Shown: positions 44,476-54,121, counted from the first letter of the stretch. The stretch: 64,000 nucleotides of DNA from DASZIT01 sp963709665 (GCA_963709665.1 CAVPWU010000002.1:1612001-1676000); one strand, 5' to 3'. Notes: generated from the letters alone by a model not told the origin. A program made the numbers and translations.

Positions 44476-45504
44476 GTGACCACCTACATTCCCGACGAGG
44501 ACCGCTACGGGTCGATGACCTACCGTCGTTGCGGACGCAGCGGCATCCTCCTGCCGGCCGTGTCGCTGGGGCTCTGGCAGAACTTCGGCGACGACCGGCC
44601 CCTCGACACCCAGCGGGCCATCGTGCGCCGGGCCTTCGACCTGGGCATCACCCACTTCGACCTGGCCAACAACTACGGGCCGCCCTACGGGAGCGCCGAG
44701 ACCAACTTCGGACGGATCCTCCGCGGCGACTTCCGCGACCACCGCGACGAGCTCCTGATCTCCACCAAGGCCGGATGGGACATGTGGCCGGGGCCCTACG
44801 GCGACCTCGGCTCCCGGAAGTACCTCCTCGCCAGCCTCGACCAGAGCCTGTGCCGCCTCGGGCTCGACTACGTCGACATCTTCTACCACCACCACTTCGA
44901 CCCCGACACCCCCCTCGAGGAGTCCGTCGGCGCCCTCCACACGGCCGTGACGTCCGGGAAGGCGCTGTACGTCGGCATCTCCTCGTACTCGGATCAGCGG
45001 ACCACCGAGGCCGTCGCCATCCTCCGCCGGCTCGGCACCCCACTGCTCATCCACCAACCGTCGTACTCGCTGCTGAACCGTTGGATCGAAGACCGCCTCC
45101 TCGATGTCCTCGAGGAGGAGGGGGTCGGGTGCATCGCCTTCTCCGTCCTGGCGCAGGGGCTCCTCACCGACCGGTATCTCCACGGAATTCCGGAGGGCTC
45201 CCGGGCGTCACGGGAAGGCTCACTCACCCGTGACATGCTCAACGACCAGAACCTCGGCCGGATCCGGGCCCTCAACGACACCGCCCTCGGGCGGGGCCAG
45301 TCCCTGGCCCAGATGGCCATCGCCTGGGCGTTGCGGGACCCCCGGGTGACCTCCGTGCTCATCGGAGCCAGCAGCGTGGCCCAGCTCGAGCAGAACGTGG
45401 CCGCCCTCGACAGTCCGGACTTCAGCTCGGACGAGATCGCCGCCATCGACCACCACGCCGTCGACGGCCACGTCGATCTGTGGCGCACCGCGGCTACCTC
45501 CTGA
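44476..45504 (+). CDS. Aldo/keto reductase (YghZ/glyceraldehyde-3-phosphate reductase-like)
   Basis: A 342-residue aldo/keto reductase barrel. The LGLWQNFGD start, THFDLANNYGPPYGSAE with the catalytic Tyr, STKAGWDMWPGPYGD with the Lys, and the YHHHFDPDTPLEE segment place it in the YghZ/MgrA subgroup that reduces L-glyceraldehyde 3-phosphate and methylglyoxal. The NADPH pocket SSVAQLEQNVAAL is present. The gene starts with GTG; a TAGATT box about 40 nt upstream may be the -10 element. Confidence 0.9.
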   Translation: MTTYIPDEDRYGSMTYRRCGRSGILLPAVSLGLWQNFGDDRPLDTQRAIVRRAFDLGITHFDLANNYGPPYGSAETNFGRILRGDFRDHRDELLISTKAGWDMWPGPYGDLGSRKYLLASLDQSLCRLGLDYVDIFYHHHFDPDTPLEESVGALHTAVTSGKALYVGISSYSDQRTTEAVAILRRLGTPLLIHQPSYSLLNRWIEDRLLDVLEEEGVGCIAFSVLAQGLLTDRYLHGIPEGSRASREGSLTRDMLNDQNLGRIRALNDTALGRGQSLAQMAIAWALRDPRVTSVLIGASSVAQLEQNVAALDSPDFSSDEIAAIDHHAVDGHVDLWRTAATS

Positions 45505-45524
45505 GCCCCAATCCCTGATCCCGG

Positions 45525-45588
45525 GGTGGCCGGTGGCTCCGTCCGACGGTGGCCGGTGGACCCGTTCGACGGTGGCCGGTGGCTCCGG
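45525..45588. repeat. Intergenic tandem repeat, 23-bp unit, 2.7 copies
   Basis: Unit GGTGGCCGGTGGCTCCGTCC plus GAC repeats from 45525, 45548 and 45571 with three substitutions in the second copy. It fills the gap between the convergent aldo/keto reductase and SPFH genes. Confidence 0.85.
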
Positions 45589-45590
45589 GG

Positions 45591-46631
45591 CTAGTTCCCC
45601 GGGTAGTTCGGGGGAGGCGGGGCAGCCCCGGGGACCGGCACCGGGGCGTGCCCGTTGCCCGACGGACCGTCCCCGCCCTGGTCCTTCAAGGCGTCCACCA
45701 GGACCTGGGCGGCACCGACCAGGCCGGCCGCCTCGTAGGGAACCACGATCTTGGAGTTCGGGGAGGTGGCCACGTCCTTCAGGGCCCGGAGCTGCATGAC
45801 GGCCAGGGTGTTCGGCTTGATGACGGCCCCGTCGATAGCGGTCAGGGCGGCCGCCTCACCCTCGCCGCGCAGCTGAGCCGCCCGCTTCTCGCCGTCGGCC
45901 CGCAGCTCGAGCGTCTGCTTCTGACCCTCGGCCGCCAGAATGGCCGCCTGCTTCTGGCCCTCGGCCTCCAGCACGTTGGCCTGCTTGCGGCCCTGGGCGC
46001 TGTTGATGGCCGACTGCTGCTCACCCTCCGACTTCAGGATGGTGGCCCGCTTGTGCTGCTCGGCCTCCTTCTGCTCGGACATGGCCTGGAGCACGTTGGC
46101 CGGTGGCGTGATGTCCAGGATCTCGATCCGGTTGAGGCGCACCCCCCACTTCAGGGTGGCCTCGGCCATGTGGTCCTGCATCTTGGTGTTGATGGTCTCC
46201 CGCTCGGAGAGCGACTCGTCCAGGGTCAACTCCCCGAACACCGCCCGGAGCGCCGTCCGGGACATCTGGTCGATGGCCAGGTTGTAGTCGTTGATCTCGA
46301 ACAGGGCGAGCTTCACGTCGGTGACCTGGCAGAAGATGGTGGCGCTGACCCACAGGGACACGTTGTCCTTGGTGATCACCGCCTGTTGGTCGCCGGTGTG
46401 GGGAAACTCGCGGATGTCGACCCGGGCCATCCGGTCGGCGAACGGAACCAGCAGGTGGAGCCCCGGCTGCTGGATGGCCTTGAACTCCCCCAGCCGCTTG
46501 ACGACGCCCACGCTCCCCTGCTGGACCACCTTCAGGCACGACCGCAAGAAGAGGAACACGAGGATGAGGACGACGATGAGGACGCCCGCCACCACCACCG
46601 ATGCCGCAGCCGCACTCGATCCGATCAGCAT
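45591..46631 (-). CDS. SPFH/Band 7 domain protein (stomatin-like)
   Basis: A 346-residue membrane-anchored SPFH protein. One N-terminal helix (VVVAGVLIVVLILVFLFL) is followed by the SPFH domain (about 40-200: GVVKRLGEFKAIQQPGLHLL, TISDV-type strands, RLNRIEILDITPP), then an Ala/Glu/Gln-rich coiled coil of repeating AEGQKQ units, and a Pro-rich tail. Such proteins form membrane rings or scaffolds that organise lipids and proteases. The ATG at 46631 is chosen because AGAGAGG lies 8 nt upstream. The NfeD-like gene is its upstream neighbour, the usual partnership. Confidence 0.9.
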   Translation of the reverse strand: MLIGSSAAAASVVVAGVLIVVLILVFLFLRSCLKVVQQGSVGVVKRLGEFKAIQQPGLHLLVPFADRMARVDIREFPHTGDQQAVITKDNVSLWVSATIFCQVTDVKLALFEINDYNLAIDQMSRTALRAVFGELTLDESLSERETINTKMQDHMAEATLKWGVRLNRIEILDITPPANVLQAMSEQKEAEQHKRATILKSEGEQQSAINSAQGRKQANVLEAEGQKQAAILAAEGQKQTLELRADGEKRAAQLRGEGEAAALTAIDGAVIKPNTLAVMQLRALKDVATSPNSKIVVPYEAAGLVGAAQVLVDALKDQGGDGPSGNGHAPVPVPGAAPPPPNYPGN

Positions 46632-46715
46632 GGCCATCACCTCTCTCGGTCCCACTGTTGCACGGCACCCTCCGCCGTGCACGTCACCCGGTCGGTTGCC
46701 GTCCCGGGTGGGGTC

Positions 46716-46985
46716 TCAGCCCACCTCGGACGGATAGACGACCAGGAGCCCACGATCCACATCGGCCACCACCACGGTGGCCCCCACCTCGATGGTGGTG
46801 TCCGGGAAGAGGGACACCGCGTACCAGTCTTCGCCCCGGGCCCGGACCGAGCCGGGGTGGTGGCGCACGCTGACCGGCTTGGTCACGACGGCTGTCTCGC
46901 CGACCATCCCCGGGACACCGTTCAACATCTTCCGCTCCGCTCCCGACTCCGTTCCCGAGCGCAGTCTGCGCCGGATGACTCCCAT
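46716..46985 (-). CDS. NfeD-like OB-fold protein (soluble, short form)
   Basis: An 89-residue protein equal to the C-terminal OB domain of NfeD: GMVGETAVVTKPVS, GSVRARGEDWYAVS, and VGATVVVADVDRGLLVVYPSE. Full NfeD proteins have a protease domain or membrane helices before this barrel; both are absent. NfeD OB domains partner SPFH proteins, and this gene lies 84 nt upstream of one. A TATAGT box at 47042-47037 may be its -10 element. Confidence 0.82.
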   Translation of the reverse strand: MGVIRRRLRSGTESGAERKMLNGVPGMVGETAVVTKPVSVRHHPGSVRARGEDWYAVSLFPDTTIEVGATVVVADVDRGLLVVYPSEVG

Positions 46986-47145
46986 GCGCCGCTTCGTCCC
47001 CTTGATGCCGATGGGTCACGGTCGACCTACTCCGCACTATACGGGGCCGCCGCTGGGGCCATCCGGTGACAGCCGTTCGGAGGCCCGGGAGCCACCCGGG
47101 CCCCGGCGTCAGGCTCCTTCCCCGGGCCGGCACCTCTGGGAGGTG

Positions 47146-47667
47146 CTAGCCGACGCCGTCGAGCAGCGCGCCCAGAAAGGCTGCCGCTCGGTCCTGGGTG
47201 TCCCGTGCCTGCTTCTCGATGAACCGCTCGACCACCGGCCCGGCCCCGAAGATCCTGACCCGAGCCTCGAGCGAGAAGACCTGCTCATACCCCGGCTGCC
47301 CGTCGTCCGTCCCGTCGTAACCGGTGTCGAGGATCTCGATGGTGCCCGTGATCTCGGTCTTGTCGGCCAGGGTGGCCGGCGTGAGCGAGAAGTGCCAGAC
47401 GCCGGTGTCGGGGTCGAAGCTGCCCACCTCGGTGGTGACGACCTCGGAGCCGAACAGCCGCTTGACCGGCCCCGGGGCGTCGGGCACCTGGGCGTACCGG
47501 ATGGTCCGCTCGATGCCGGTGGCGGGGGTCCCGGTCAGCTCCTCGATCTCCACCGAGGTCGACCCGAGCGCCTCGAGATGCATGCGGGACGTGGTGTCCG
47601 GGTCGAAGAACGCCTCCCAGAACTGCTCGGGCGAGGCGTGCAGGGGATAACGCAACATCACCTTCAT
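47146..47667 (-). CDS. DUF2505/SRPBCC-family protein
   Basis: A 173-residue protein with a DUF2505-type START-like fold: a first strand MLRYPLHASPEQFWEAFFDP, a central VVTTEVGSFDPDTGVWHFSL region, and a final amphipathic helix (VERFIEKQARDTQDRAAAF). START-like folds hold lipids or other hydrophobic ligands. An AAGGCT box 6 nt before the ATG resembles the leaderless pattern, but lacks the first T. It is divergent from the DUF222-HNH gene. Confidence 0.82.
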   Translation of the reverse strand: MKVMLRYPLHASPEQFWEAFFDPDTTSRMHLEALGSTSVEIEELTGTPATGIERTIRYAQVPDAPGPVKRLFGSEVVTTEVGSFDPDTGVWHFSLTPATLADKTEITGTIEILDTGYDGTDDGQPGYEQVFSLEARVRIFGAGPVVERFIEKQARDTQDRAAAFLGALLDGVG

Positions 47668-47772
47668 GTCGGCAGCCTTGCACGTCGGACGGGTCCAGCC
47701 TCGATCGCACCGTCCCCCGTGGTCAGCGGCGGTGTCTCGTGGGGTGTCACACCCTCCTGATGTACTGGATCC

Positions 47773-49447
47773 ATGACCTCAACGGGCGTCCTGGCGGGCG
47801 GTTCGCACAGTGGAACAGACGGTGGTGGTGGTCGTGGTGGTGGTGCCCCCGGCCTGCGGGCCCAGATGGACACCGTGCTCGCCGGCCTGTCGTCGCTGGT
47901 CTCCGGGCTGGACCCCGACCGCCTGGACGGTGGGGACGCCCGGGAGCTCTATGCCGCCTTCGCCCAGGTGGAGCGGTTGTGCTTCGGGGCCAAGGCCCTC
48001 CTGGCCCGTCGGGTCGACTCCTCCCGGGTGTGGAAGGAGACCGCCCACCGCGACGCCGCCTCCCTCCTCTCCGAGCTGGAGGGGATCCCGACCGGCCAGG
48101 CCCGTTCGGTGGTCCGGCTCGGCCACCAGTTGGAGGGGATGCCCTCCACCGAGGAGGCGGTCCGGGACGGCCGGCTGTCCCGGTCCAAGGTGGAGGAGCT
48201 GGCCGGGGCGGCCGAGGACGACCCGGGCCTGGAGGACACCCTCCTCCGGGGCGCCGCCGAGCAGGACTTCACCACCGTCAAGGAGCGGTGCCGGAGGGCC
48301 CGGGCCCGCCGCTCGGGAGCCGACCCGATGGCCGCCACCCGGAAGGCCCACGCCCACCGGTCCTTCACCTCCTGGTTCGACGCCGACGGCTTCCACTTCA
48401 AGGGGTCCGACACCACCGAGCGGGGGGCCCGGCTCCAGGCCCGGATCGACTCGGTGGCCGCCGCCATCCGGAGCGAGGCCCGACGGGCCGGCCTCCCCCA
48501 GGGGTCCGAGCCCCACCCGGCCCTGGCCGCCGACGCCCTCTTCGGCCTGGTGACCACCGTTCCCGACCGGTCCGCCCCTCCGGTGGGTGACGACCCGAGC
48601 GTCGATCCGGACGTCGACCCTGGCGCCGGGTTCGACGGAGAGGCCGACGAGGACGGGCCTGCCGGTGACGGGCCTGCGCGGTGACGAGGCCGGCCCCCTC
48701 GGGGTGGCCGCCTCCCCGGGGCCCGGGGGCGAGCCGGACATCGTCGGCGGTGCCGAGCCGGACAGCGTCGACGTGGCCGCCGTCGTCAACCGTCCCCCCG
48801 CCTGTGCGGTCACCGTGGTGGTCGACCTCGCCACCCTGGTCACCGGCACCACCGGCGAGGAGGGGACCTGCGAGATCGCAGGGGTGGGGCCGATCCCGCC
48901 CCAGCTGGCCCGCTCCCTGATGAGCGACTGCTTCCTGCGCTTCCTGGCCACCGGGGAGGGGGAGATCCACTCGGTCTGCCATCCCGGCCGCACCATCAAC
49001 GCCCGACTCCGCACCGCCCTCGGCTTCCGGGACCGGATGCGGTGTGTGGTGCCGGGCTGTGGGACCCGCCACCGTCTGGAGATCGACCACGTCCTCCCGG
49101 TCGAGGACGGTGGGATGACCGAGCTCGACAACCTGGCGCTGCTCTGCCACTGGCACCACCACCTGAAGACCAACGAGCACTGGACCCTCACCCGCGGGGA
49201 GGGTCCCGACCGGGACCACCCGAACTGGGCCTTCATCTCCCCACCCGCCTTCGGACAGGAGCCCGACCTCGGCTTCGACACCGAGGAGGCCAAGGCCGCC
49301 CGACGACGGGCCACCGACCGTGGGGGGCGGGGCGGGGATGGGAATGGCCGGGGTGAGGAGTCCGTCGGCGGTCGTCGCCTGGTGGCGGGCGGCGGCGATC
49401 GTCGGATCGCCCCTGCCAACACGGGATCAGCTCGCCTCTTCCCGTAG
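47773..49447 (+). pseudogene. DUF222/HNH endonuclease (13E12-type), frameshifted
   Basis: Two frames join into one DUF222-HNH protein. The 5' frame (47773-48684) has the DUF222 region (LYAAFAQVERLCFGAKALLA, DGRLSRSKVEELAGAA); the 3' frame (from 48680 to 49447) has VTVVVDLATLVTG and the HNH nuclease motif LEIDHVLPVEDGG..LDNLALLCHWHHHLKT. The break is in CCTGCGCGGTGACGAGG near 48680: one surplus base puts TGA in frame. Both halves are otherwise free of stops and well conserved, so it is a recent break or a sequencing error. These 13E12 repeat genes are abundant selfish-like nucleases of actinobacteria. Gly-rich tails flank both ends. Confidence 0.8.
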
Positions 49448-49502
49448 TCCGCGCTACGAGCGTGCCATCCTTGCCGACCCCGGGCGCCGTTACGCTTTCG
49501 GC

Positions 49503-49820
49503 ATGCCTGCCGGAAAGGAGTGGCGTTCGCTGGTCAGCGAGCCGGTCACCCGTTACCAGGTCCGGATCGTCCCGGCCTTCCTGATCGTCGCCCTGGTCAC
49601 CTGGCTCGTGGTGGCGGCATTCGTGGCCGGGGAGTGGCTGGCCGGTCTGGTCGCCGTCCTGGTCGCCGTGGCATGGGCCTACGCCTGGTTGGCAATCAGA
49701 CAGCGGCGGCTCCGACGGGCTCTGGTGCTTCCACCGTCGGCACGGTCCGAACGACGGGCGGCCCTTCGGGCCCAGCGGGCCGAGGAGGACGAGGTGGGGC
49801 AGGACCCGGACTCCGACTGA
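49503..49820 (+). CDS. Small two-helix membrane protein
   Basis: A 105-residue protein with two membrane helices (VRIVPAFLIVALVTWLVVAAF and LAGLVAVLVAVAWAYAWLAI) and a charged C-terminal coil (RRALRAQRAEEDEVGQD) probably in the cytosol. No family is recognised. A TACGCT box at 49491-49496 lies 6 nt before the ATG, the leaderless pattern, which supports this as a real gene. Confidence 0.7.
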   Translation: MPAGKEWRSLVSEPVTRYQVRIVPAFLIVALVTWLVVAAFVAGEWLAGLVAVLVAVAWAYAWLAIRQRRLRRALVLPPSARSERRAALRAQRAEEDEVGQDPDSD

Positions 49821-49894
49821 CAAGGTCCAGCCGAGATCGGTCAGTCGGGCCCTCGGGCCACGGTCCGAGAGTCAGCCGGTCAGGTCCGGCGTCG

Positions 49895-49942
49895 AGCGGT
49901 CCGGCCGTCAAGCGGTCCGGCCGTCAAGCGGTCAAGCGGTCA
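49895..49942. repeat. Intergenic tandem repeat, 16-bp unit with an 8-bp derivative
   Basis: AGCGGTCCGGCCGTCA occurs twice head to tail (49895-49926), then AGCGGTCA twice. It overlaps the 3' end of bioD. Confidence 0.8.
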
Positions 49943-50657
49943 GCCAGGTCCGGAACGTTCCCGGGGAGGGTGACGATGTCGAAGCCGTCCTCCTCGGTGA
50001 GCCACCGGAGGTTGCGTCGGTGGAGATCGTGGCGAGCGTCGAACCGGTCGAGGACCGCCACCACCGGAATCGAGGTGACGGTGCCACCGCCGACCCCCAC
50101 CTCGGTGGCCTCGAAGCGGGTGGCGGCGTGGAGTACGGCCATCGACATCCGCACCACATTGATGGTGCCCAGGCCGGCGTCGGACACCAGAACCACCAGG
50201 TCCGGCCGCAACGCCCTGATGAAGTGGGTGGTGTCGCCGTCGGACGCCTGGGGGGAAAGGACCCCGCCGGCCAGCTCGACGATGCCTACATCGGTCGGCC
50301 CCTCGGGCCAGACCAGCTCGTCCACCAACTCCTTGACGGTGAAGGACGGGAGCCCCAGCGCATCGGCCGCCATGGGGGGCGCCATCGCCCGGCGATAGGA
50401 GCGGAGCGGGTGACAGACTGGTCCGGGTGCTCACCGCTGGCCCGACCCAGGACCTCGGCGTCGGTGGCCCCACCCATGCGGACGCCCTCGGGCATCGATG
50501 TCGAAGGACTGGGCCGGCTTCCTGGCCGCCACGCTCCGGCCGCGGGACCGCAGCTCTTCGATCACCTTGGAGGCCACCCACGTCTTGCCCACCTCGGTGC
50601 CGGTCCCGCAGATCAGCGCGATGCGGTCCGGTCGCCCCCGGCCGTCGCGGCGCTCAC
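49924..50657 (-). pseudogene. bioD: Dethiobiotin synthetase, frameshifted twice
   Basis: BioD closes the ureido ring of biotin using CO2 and ATP. The P-loop GTGTEVGKTWVASK and KPAQSFD are intact in one frame. A surplus base near 50493 moves to GATDAEVLGRASGEHPDQ. A missing base near 50417 moves to RRAMAPPMAADALGLPSF, DVGIVELAGGVLSP and DAGLGTINVVRM, which reach the stop at 49924. Correcting the two bases gives a normal BioD of about 240 residues, with no internal stops or loss of conserved residues. The natural start may be a GTG at 50657 overlapping bioF (GTGA), although it is out of frame as written. Confidence 0.8.
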
Positions 50658-51986
50658 CGCGGCCCCCGTCGCCGGCGGAGCCGGCGGCGCCGGCGCCGGC
50701 GCCGGCGGGCGGCTCCCGACATCCCGAGGCGCCCAGTCCCGAGATCAGACGGTCGACCTGCTCGTCGGTGTGGGCGGCGGAGAGGGTCACCCGCAGGCGG
50801 GAGGTGCCGGCCGGGACCGTGGGCGGCCGGATGGCCGGTACCCACAGCCCCTCGGCGAGCAGGGCGGCGGAGGCGGCCACCGCTCGGTCCTCCTCCCCGA
50901 TCACGATCGGGACGATCGGCGACGGGTGGGCGACGTGCCCGAGCGACGCCGACACCCGGGCCACGTGGGCCGACAGCCGGGCGCGCAGCGCCTCACCCTC
51001 GGCCGACCGAAGGACACCCACGGCGGCCAGGCCGGCGGCGGCGTCGGCCGGGGTGGGGGCGGTGGTGAAGATGTAGGGACGGGCCCGGTTGACCAGCAGC
51101 TCGATGAAGCGGGCCGGTCCCGCCACGAACCCTCCCAGGGCGCCGAGGGTCTTGGAGAGCGTGCCCACCCGGAGGATGTCGGCACCCGGCCGCCGAGGCC
51201 CGGGTGACTCGCCGGTAGGTCAGGGCCCATCACGGCGTGGGCCTCGTCCAGCACCAGGAGTGCGCCGTGCCGGGCGGCCAGGTCGGTCAATCCGGCCAGG
51301 TCGGCCGTGTCGCCGTCCATCGAGAAGACGGTGTCGGTGACGATCACCGGTCGACCGGACCCTTCCCGGCAGGAGCGGACTCGAGCTGGCCGAGGTCCCG
51401 GTGGCGGAAGACGGAGACGCCGGCCCGGGCGGCCCGGCAGCCGTCGATGATCGACGCATGGTTCAGCTCGTCGGAGTACAGCGTGGGCACCCTCGGCGGC
51501 GAAGACCTCCAGCACCGAGAGGTTGGCGGCGAAGCCGGTGGGCAGGAGCACGGCGCGCTCGGCAGCCCTTCCAATCGGCCAGGGCCAGCTCGAGCTCCTC
51601 GTGCACCGGCCGGGATCCGGTGATCAGGCGCGATGCCCCCGCACCGGCTCCCCATCGGTCGAGCGCCCGGTGGGCGGCGTCGACCACCGCCGGGTGGGTG
51701 GTCAGGCCGAGGTAGTCGTTGGAGGCGAAGGAGATGACGTCGGCCGGCGGGCGATCGCCGCCGGCCCGACGGCCGGTCCGAGCCGGCCCACCGGTCCGTG
51801 GGCATCGAACGTCTTGGGCTGACGCCACTGCCCGGCGGCCTCCACCACCTGGCACGAGGCCTCCACCCACTCCGACCAGCCGGTGGGGGGCACGGAGGTG
51901 GGAGCACCGGCGAGGTCCGAGGCGCCGGAGGCCATGGCGGAGCCGGAGGCGCCGGTGGCTGCCGCCGACGGGGGGAGGGCGGTCAT
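50654..51986 (-). pseudogene. bioF: 8-amino-7-oxononanoate synthase, frameshifted about five times
   Basis: BioF condenses pimeloyl-ACP or -CoA with alanine, a PLP enzyme. Its conserved pieces appear in order across all three frames: RQPKTFDAHGPVGRLGP, VISFASNDYLGLTTHPAVVD with ASRLITGSRPVHEELELALA, LLPTGFAANLSVLEVFAAEG, LYSDELNHASIIDGCRAARAG, VIVTDTVFSMDGDTADL with LVLDEAHAVMGP, and GTLSKTLGALGGFVAGP (PLP lysine), to the C-terminus. Breaks lie near 51776, 51564, 51486, 51380 and 51184. Each is one base; the residues on either side are fully conserved. The ATG overlaps the bioA stop (ATGA). Confidence 0.82.
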
Positions 51987-53321
51987 CCGCGGTCCTCGGC
52001 GTTGACCGCATCGATGGACGCCGCCACCACCTCCACCAGCCGTTCGATCTCGGTCACGCGTCGTGGTCAACGGCGGCATCAGCGACGACCACGTCGCCGA
52101 GGGGCCGGAGCAGGACTCCCGCGGGAGACGGCGCCGGCGCAGACCCGGCGGCCCCAGCGGCCGGCACCAGGCGGCGGGTCGAGGTCGATCCCCACCATCA
52201 GGCCACGCCGGCGGACCGCACCGACACCGGGCCGACCGGCGATGTGGGCGTCGAGCAGCTCGCCCAGGCGGTCGGCGACCGTCTCCACGTTGGCCAGCAC
52301 CTCCCACTCGTCCATCAGCTGGAGGTGCCGTCGGGCCACCGCGCAGGCGATGGCGTTCCCGCTGTAGGAATGGCCGTGGTAGAAGGTGCGCTCCCCCAGG
52401 TCCTGGCCGTTGAAGGCCTCGAAGACCCGACCGGAGGCCACGGTGGCGGACAGCGGCAGGTACCCGCCGGTGATGCCCTTGCCCAGGCAGAGCAGGTCGG
52501 GCCGGAAGCTGGGGCCGGCCCACTCCGAGGCGAAGAGCCGGCCGGTCCGGCCGAAGCCGGTGGCCACCTCGTCGCAGATCAGCAGCACCCCGTGGCGCCG
52601 GCAGGCGTCCCCCAGGCGGGCGAGGTCCTCGGGCTCGCAGACCAGGATGCCCGAGGCGCCCTGCACCAGCGGCTCGATGACCACCGCCGCCAGTCGGCCG
52701 GCCTGCGACTCGATGCAGGAGATGGCCTTGTCCGCCCAGTCCGGCGGAGGCGTACCCGGGCGTGCGGACGACCGGGAACCGCAGCGGGTCGAACAGGGCG
52801 GTGCCGAATCCGCTGTCGCCCAGGGACAGGGCGCCCACCGTGTCGCCGTGGTAGGCGTCGCCCAGGGCCAGGAAGGCGGTGCGGCGGGTGTCGCCGAGGT
52901 TGACCCAGTACTGGAAGGCGATCTTCAGCGCCTGCTCCACGGCCACCGCCCCGTCGGAGGCGAACAGCACGTGCGGTTGGTCCACCGGCACCACCCGGGC
53001 GAGGTCCTCGGCGAACTCGATCGATGCCCGGGACCCGTTGCCGAGCAAGGTGGCATGGGCCACGTTGCCCAGTTGGTCGACCACGGCGGCGTCCAGCTCG
53101 GGGATGTGGTGCCCGAGCGTGGTGACCCACAGCGACGAGATGGCGTCGAAGTAGCGCCGCCCGTCGACCCCGATCAGCTCGCGGCCCTCGGCCCGGTCGA
53201 CGAGGACCGGGGCGTTGTCGGGGTAGGTGGCCATCTGGGTGAACCCGTGCCACACCACGGCGGCGTCCCGGGCCACCCAGTCGTCGGCCACCCGGTCGGC
53301 AGGGCTGTCGGAGCTGCTCAT
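51983..53321 (-). pseudogene. bioA: Adenosylmethionine-8-amino-7-oxononanoate aminotransferase, frameshifted about four times
   Basis: BioA transfers an amino group from SAM to KAPA, a PLP enzyme. The first 190 residues are intact (VWHGFTQMATYPDNAPVLVD, DAISSLWVTTLGHHIPELDA, FASDGAVAVEQALKIAFQYW, GDAYHGDTVGALSLGD). A break near 52745 leads into CDEVATGFGRTGRLFASE and LCLGKGITGGYLPLSATVAS (PLP lysine). Further breaks near 52120, 52083 and 52058 scramble the C-terminus, which is then recovered as TEIERLVEVVAASIDAVNAE. All are single-base changes. The gene starts at 53321 and is divergent from the riboflavin synthase gene. Confidence 0.82.
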
Positions 53322-53548
53322 CGGCGAGAGTCTTATGCAGGTCGGCGGCCGGGTCGAACCGCCGTCCGCCCGGGTGGCCGAACCGCCCGCCCGGGGTGCC
53401 CGGACCGCCCGCCCGGCGTGGTCGGATCCAGCTGGCAGGAGGGTCGCCGGGCCGTCGGCGAGCTGGTCGGAAGGTCTGTCCGGCCCCTTCCCGGTCGCCG
53501 GCCACCGGGGGTCGGAGGGGCAGGGGACCTCCCCGATAGGCTGACCGC

Positions 53549-54025
53549 ATGGATCGGATCGGTGTGGTCGACACCATGTTCGCCCGGTACGACATGGGGG
53601 CCGAGGCGCTGGCCGAGCTCGCCGACTGCCCTGGTCACGGCGAGACCTTCGAGGTCGTCTACCGGACCGTCCCGGGCTTCAAGGACCTCGGCGTGGCCTG
53701 CAAGCGCCTCATCGAGGAGTCGGGCTGCCGCATCGTGGTGGCCCTCGGGATGCCCGGAAGGGCGGCGATCGACCAGGTCTGCGCCCACGAGGCGTCCCAG
53801 GGGATCATGCTGGCCCAGCTCCTCACCTCCACCCACATTCTCGAGGTCTTCGTCCACGAGAACGAGGAGGAGGACCCGGCCAAGCTGGCCCAGGTCTGCG
53901 TCAATCGTGCCCGCAAGCACGCCCGCAACGCCTACTGGATGGTCTACGAGCCCGAGCAGCTGACCCGCCAGGCCGGCAGGGGCGTGCGCCAGGGCTACGA
54001 GGACGCCGGGCCCCTGGCCGTCTGA
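53549..54025 (+). CDS. ribC: Archaeal-type riboflavin synthase
   Basis: A 158-residue protein matching archaeal riboflavin synthase (a lumazine-synthase relative that dismutates 6,7-dimethyl-8-ribityllumazine). Nearly every family block is present: GVVDTMFARYDMGAEA, TVPGFKDLGVACKRLIEE, IVVALGMPG, VCAHEASQGIMLAQLL, HILEVFVHENEEEDPAK and LTRQAGRGVRQGYEDAG. The bacterial trimeric RibE type is about 210 residues with two beta barrels and is unrelated. TAGGCT at 53537-53542 with a 6-nt gap supports the ATG. Presence in an actinobacterium points to old horizontal transfer or shared retention. No other rib gene is adjacent. Confidence 0.9.
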   Translation: MDRIGVVDTMFARYDMGAEALAELADCPGHGETFEVVYRTVPGFKDLGVACKRLIEESGCRIVVALGMPGRAAIDQVCAHEASQGIMLAQLLTSTHILEVFVHENEEEDPAKLAQVCVNRARKHARNAYWMVYEPEQLTRQAGRGVRQGYEDAGPLAV

Positions 54026-54121
54026 GGTCGAAGAGCGGCGGGACGGCCAGCGTGATCGCGGTCGAGGGTGTTGGACGCCATGAAGGTGGCGGGGGAGGGT
54101 GTACCGAGGGGTGAGCCACCG

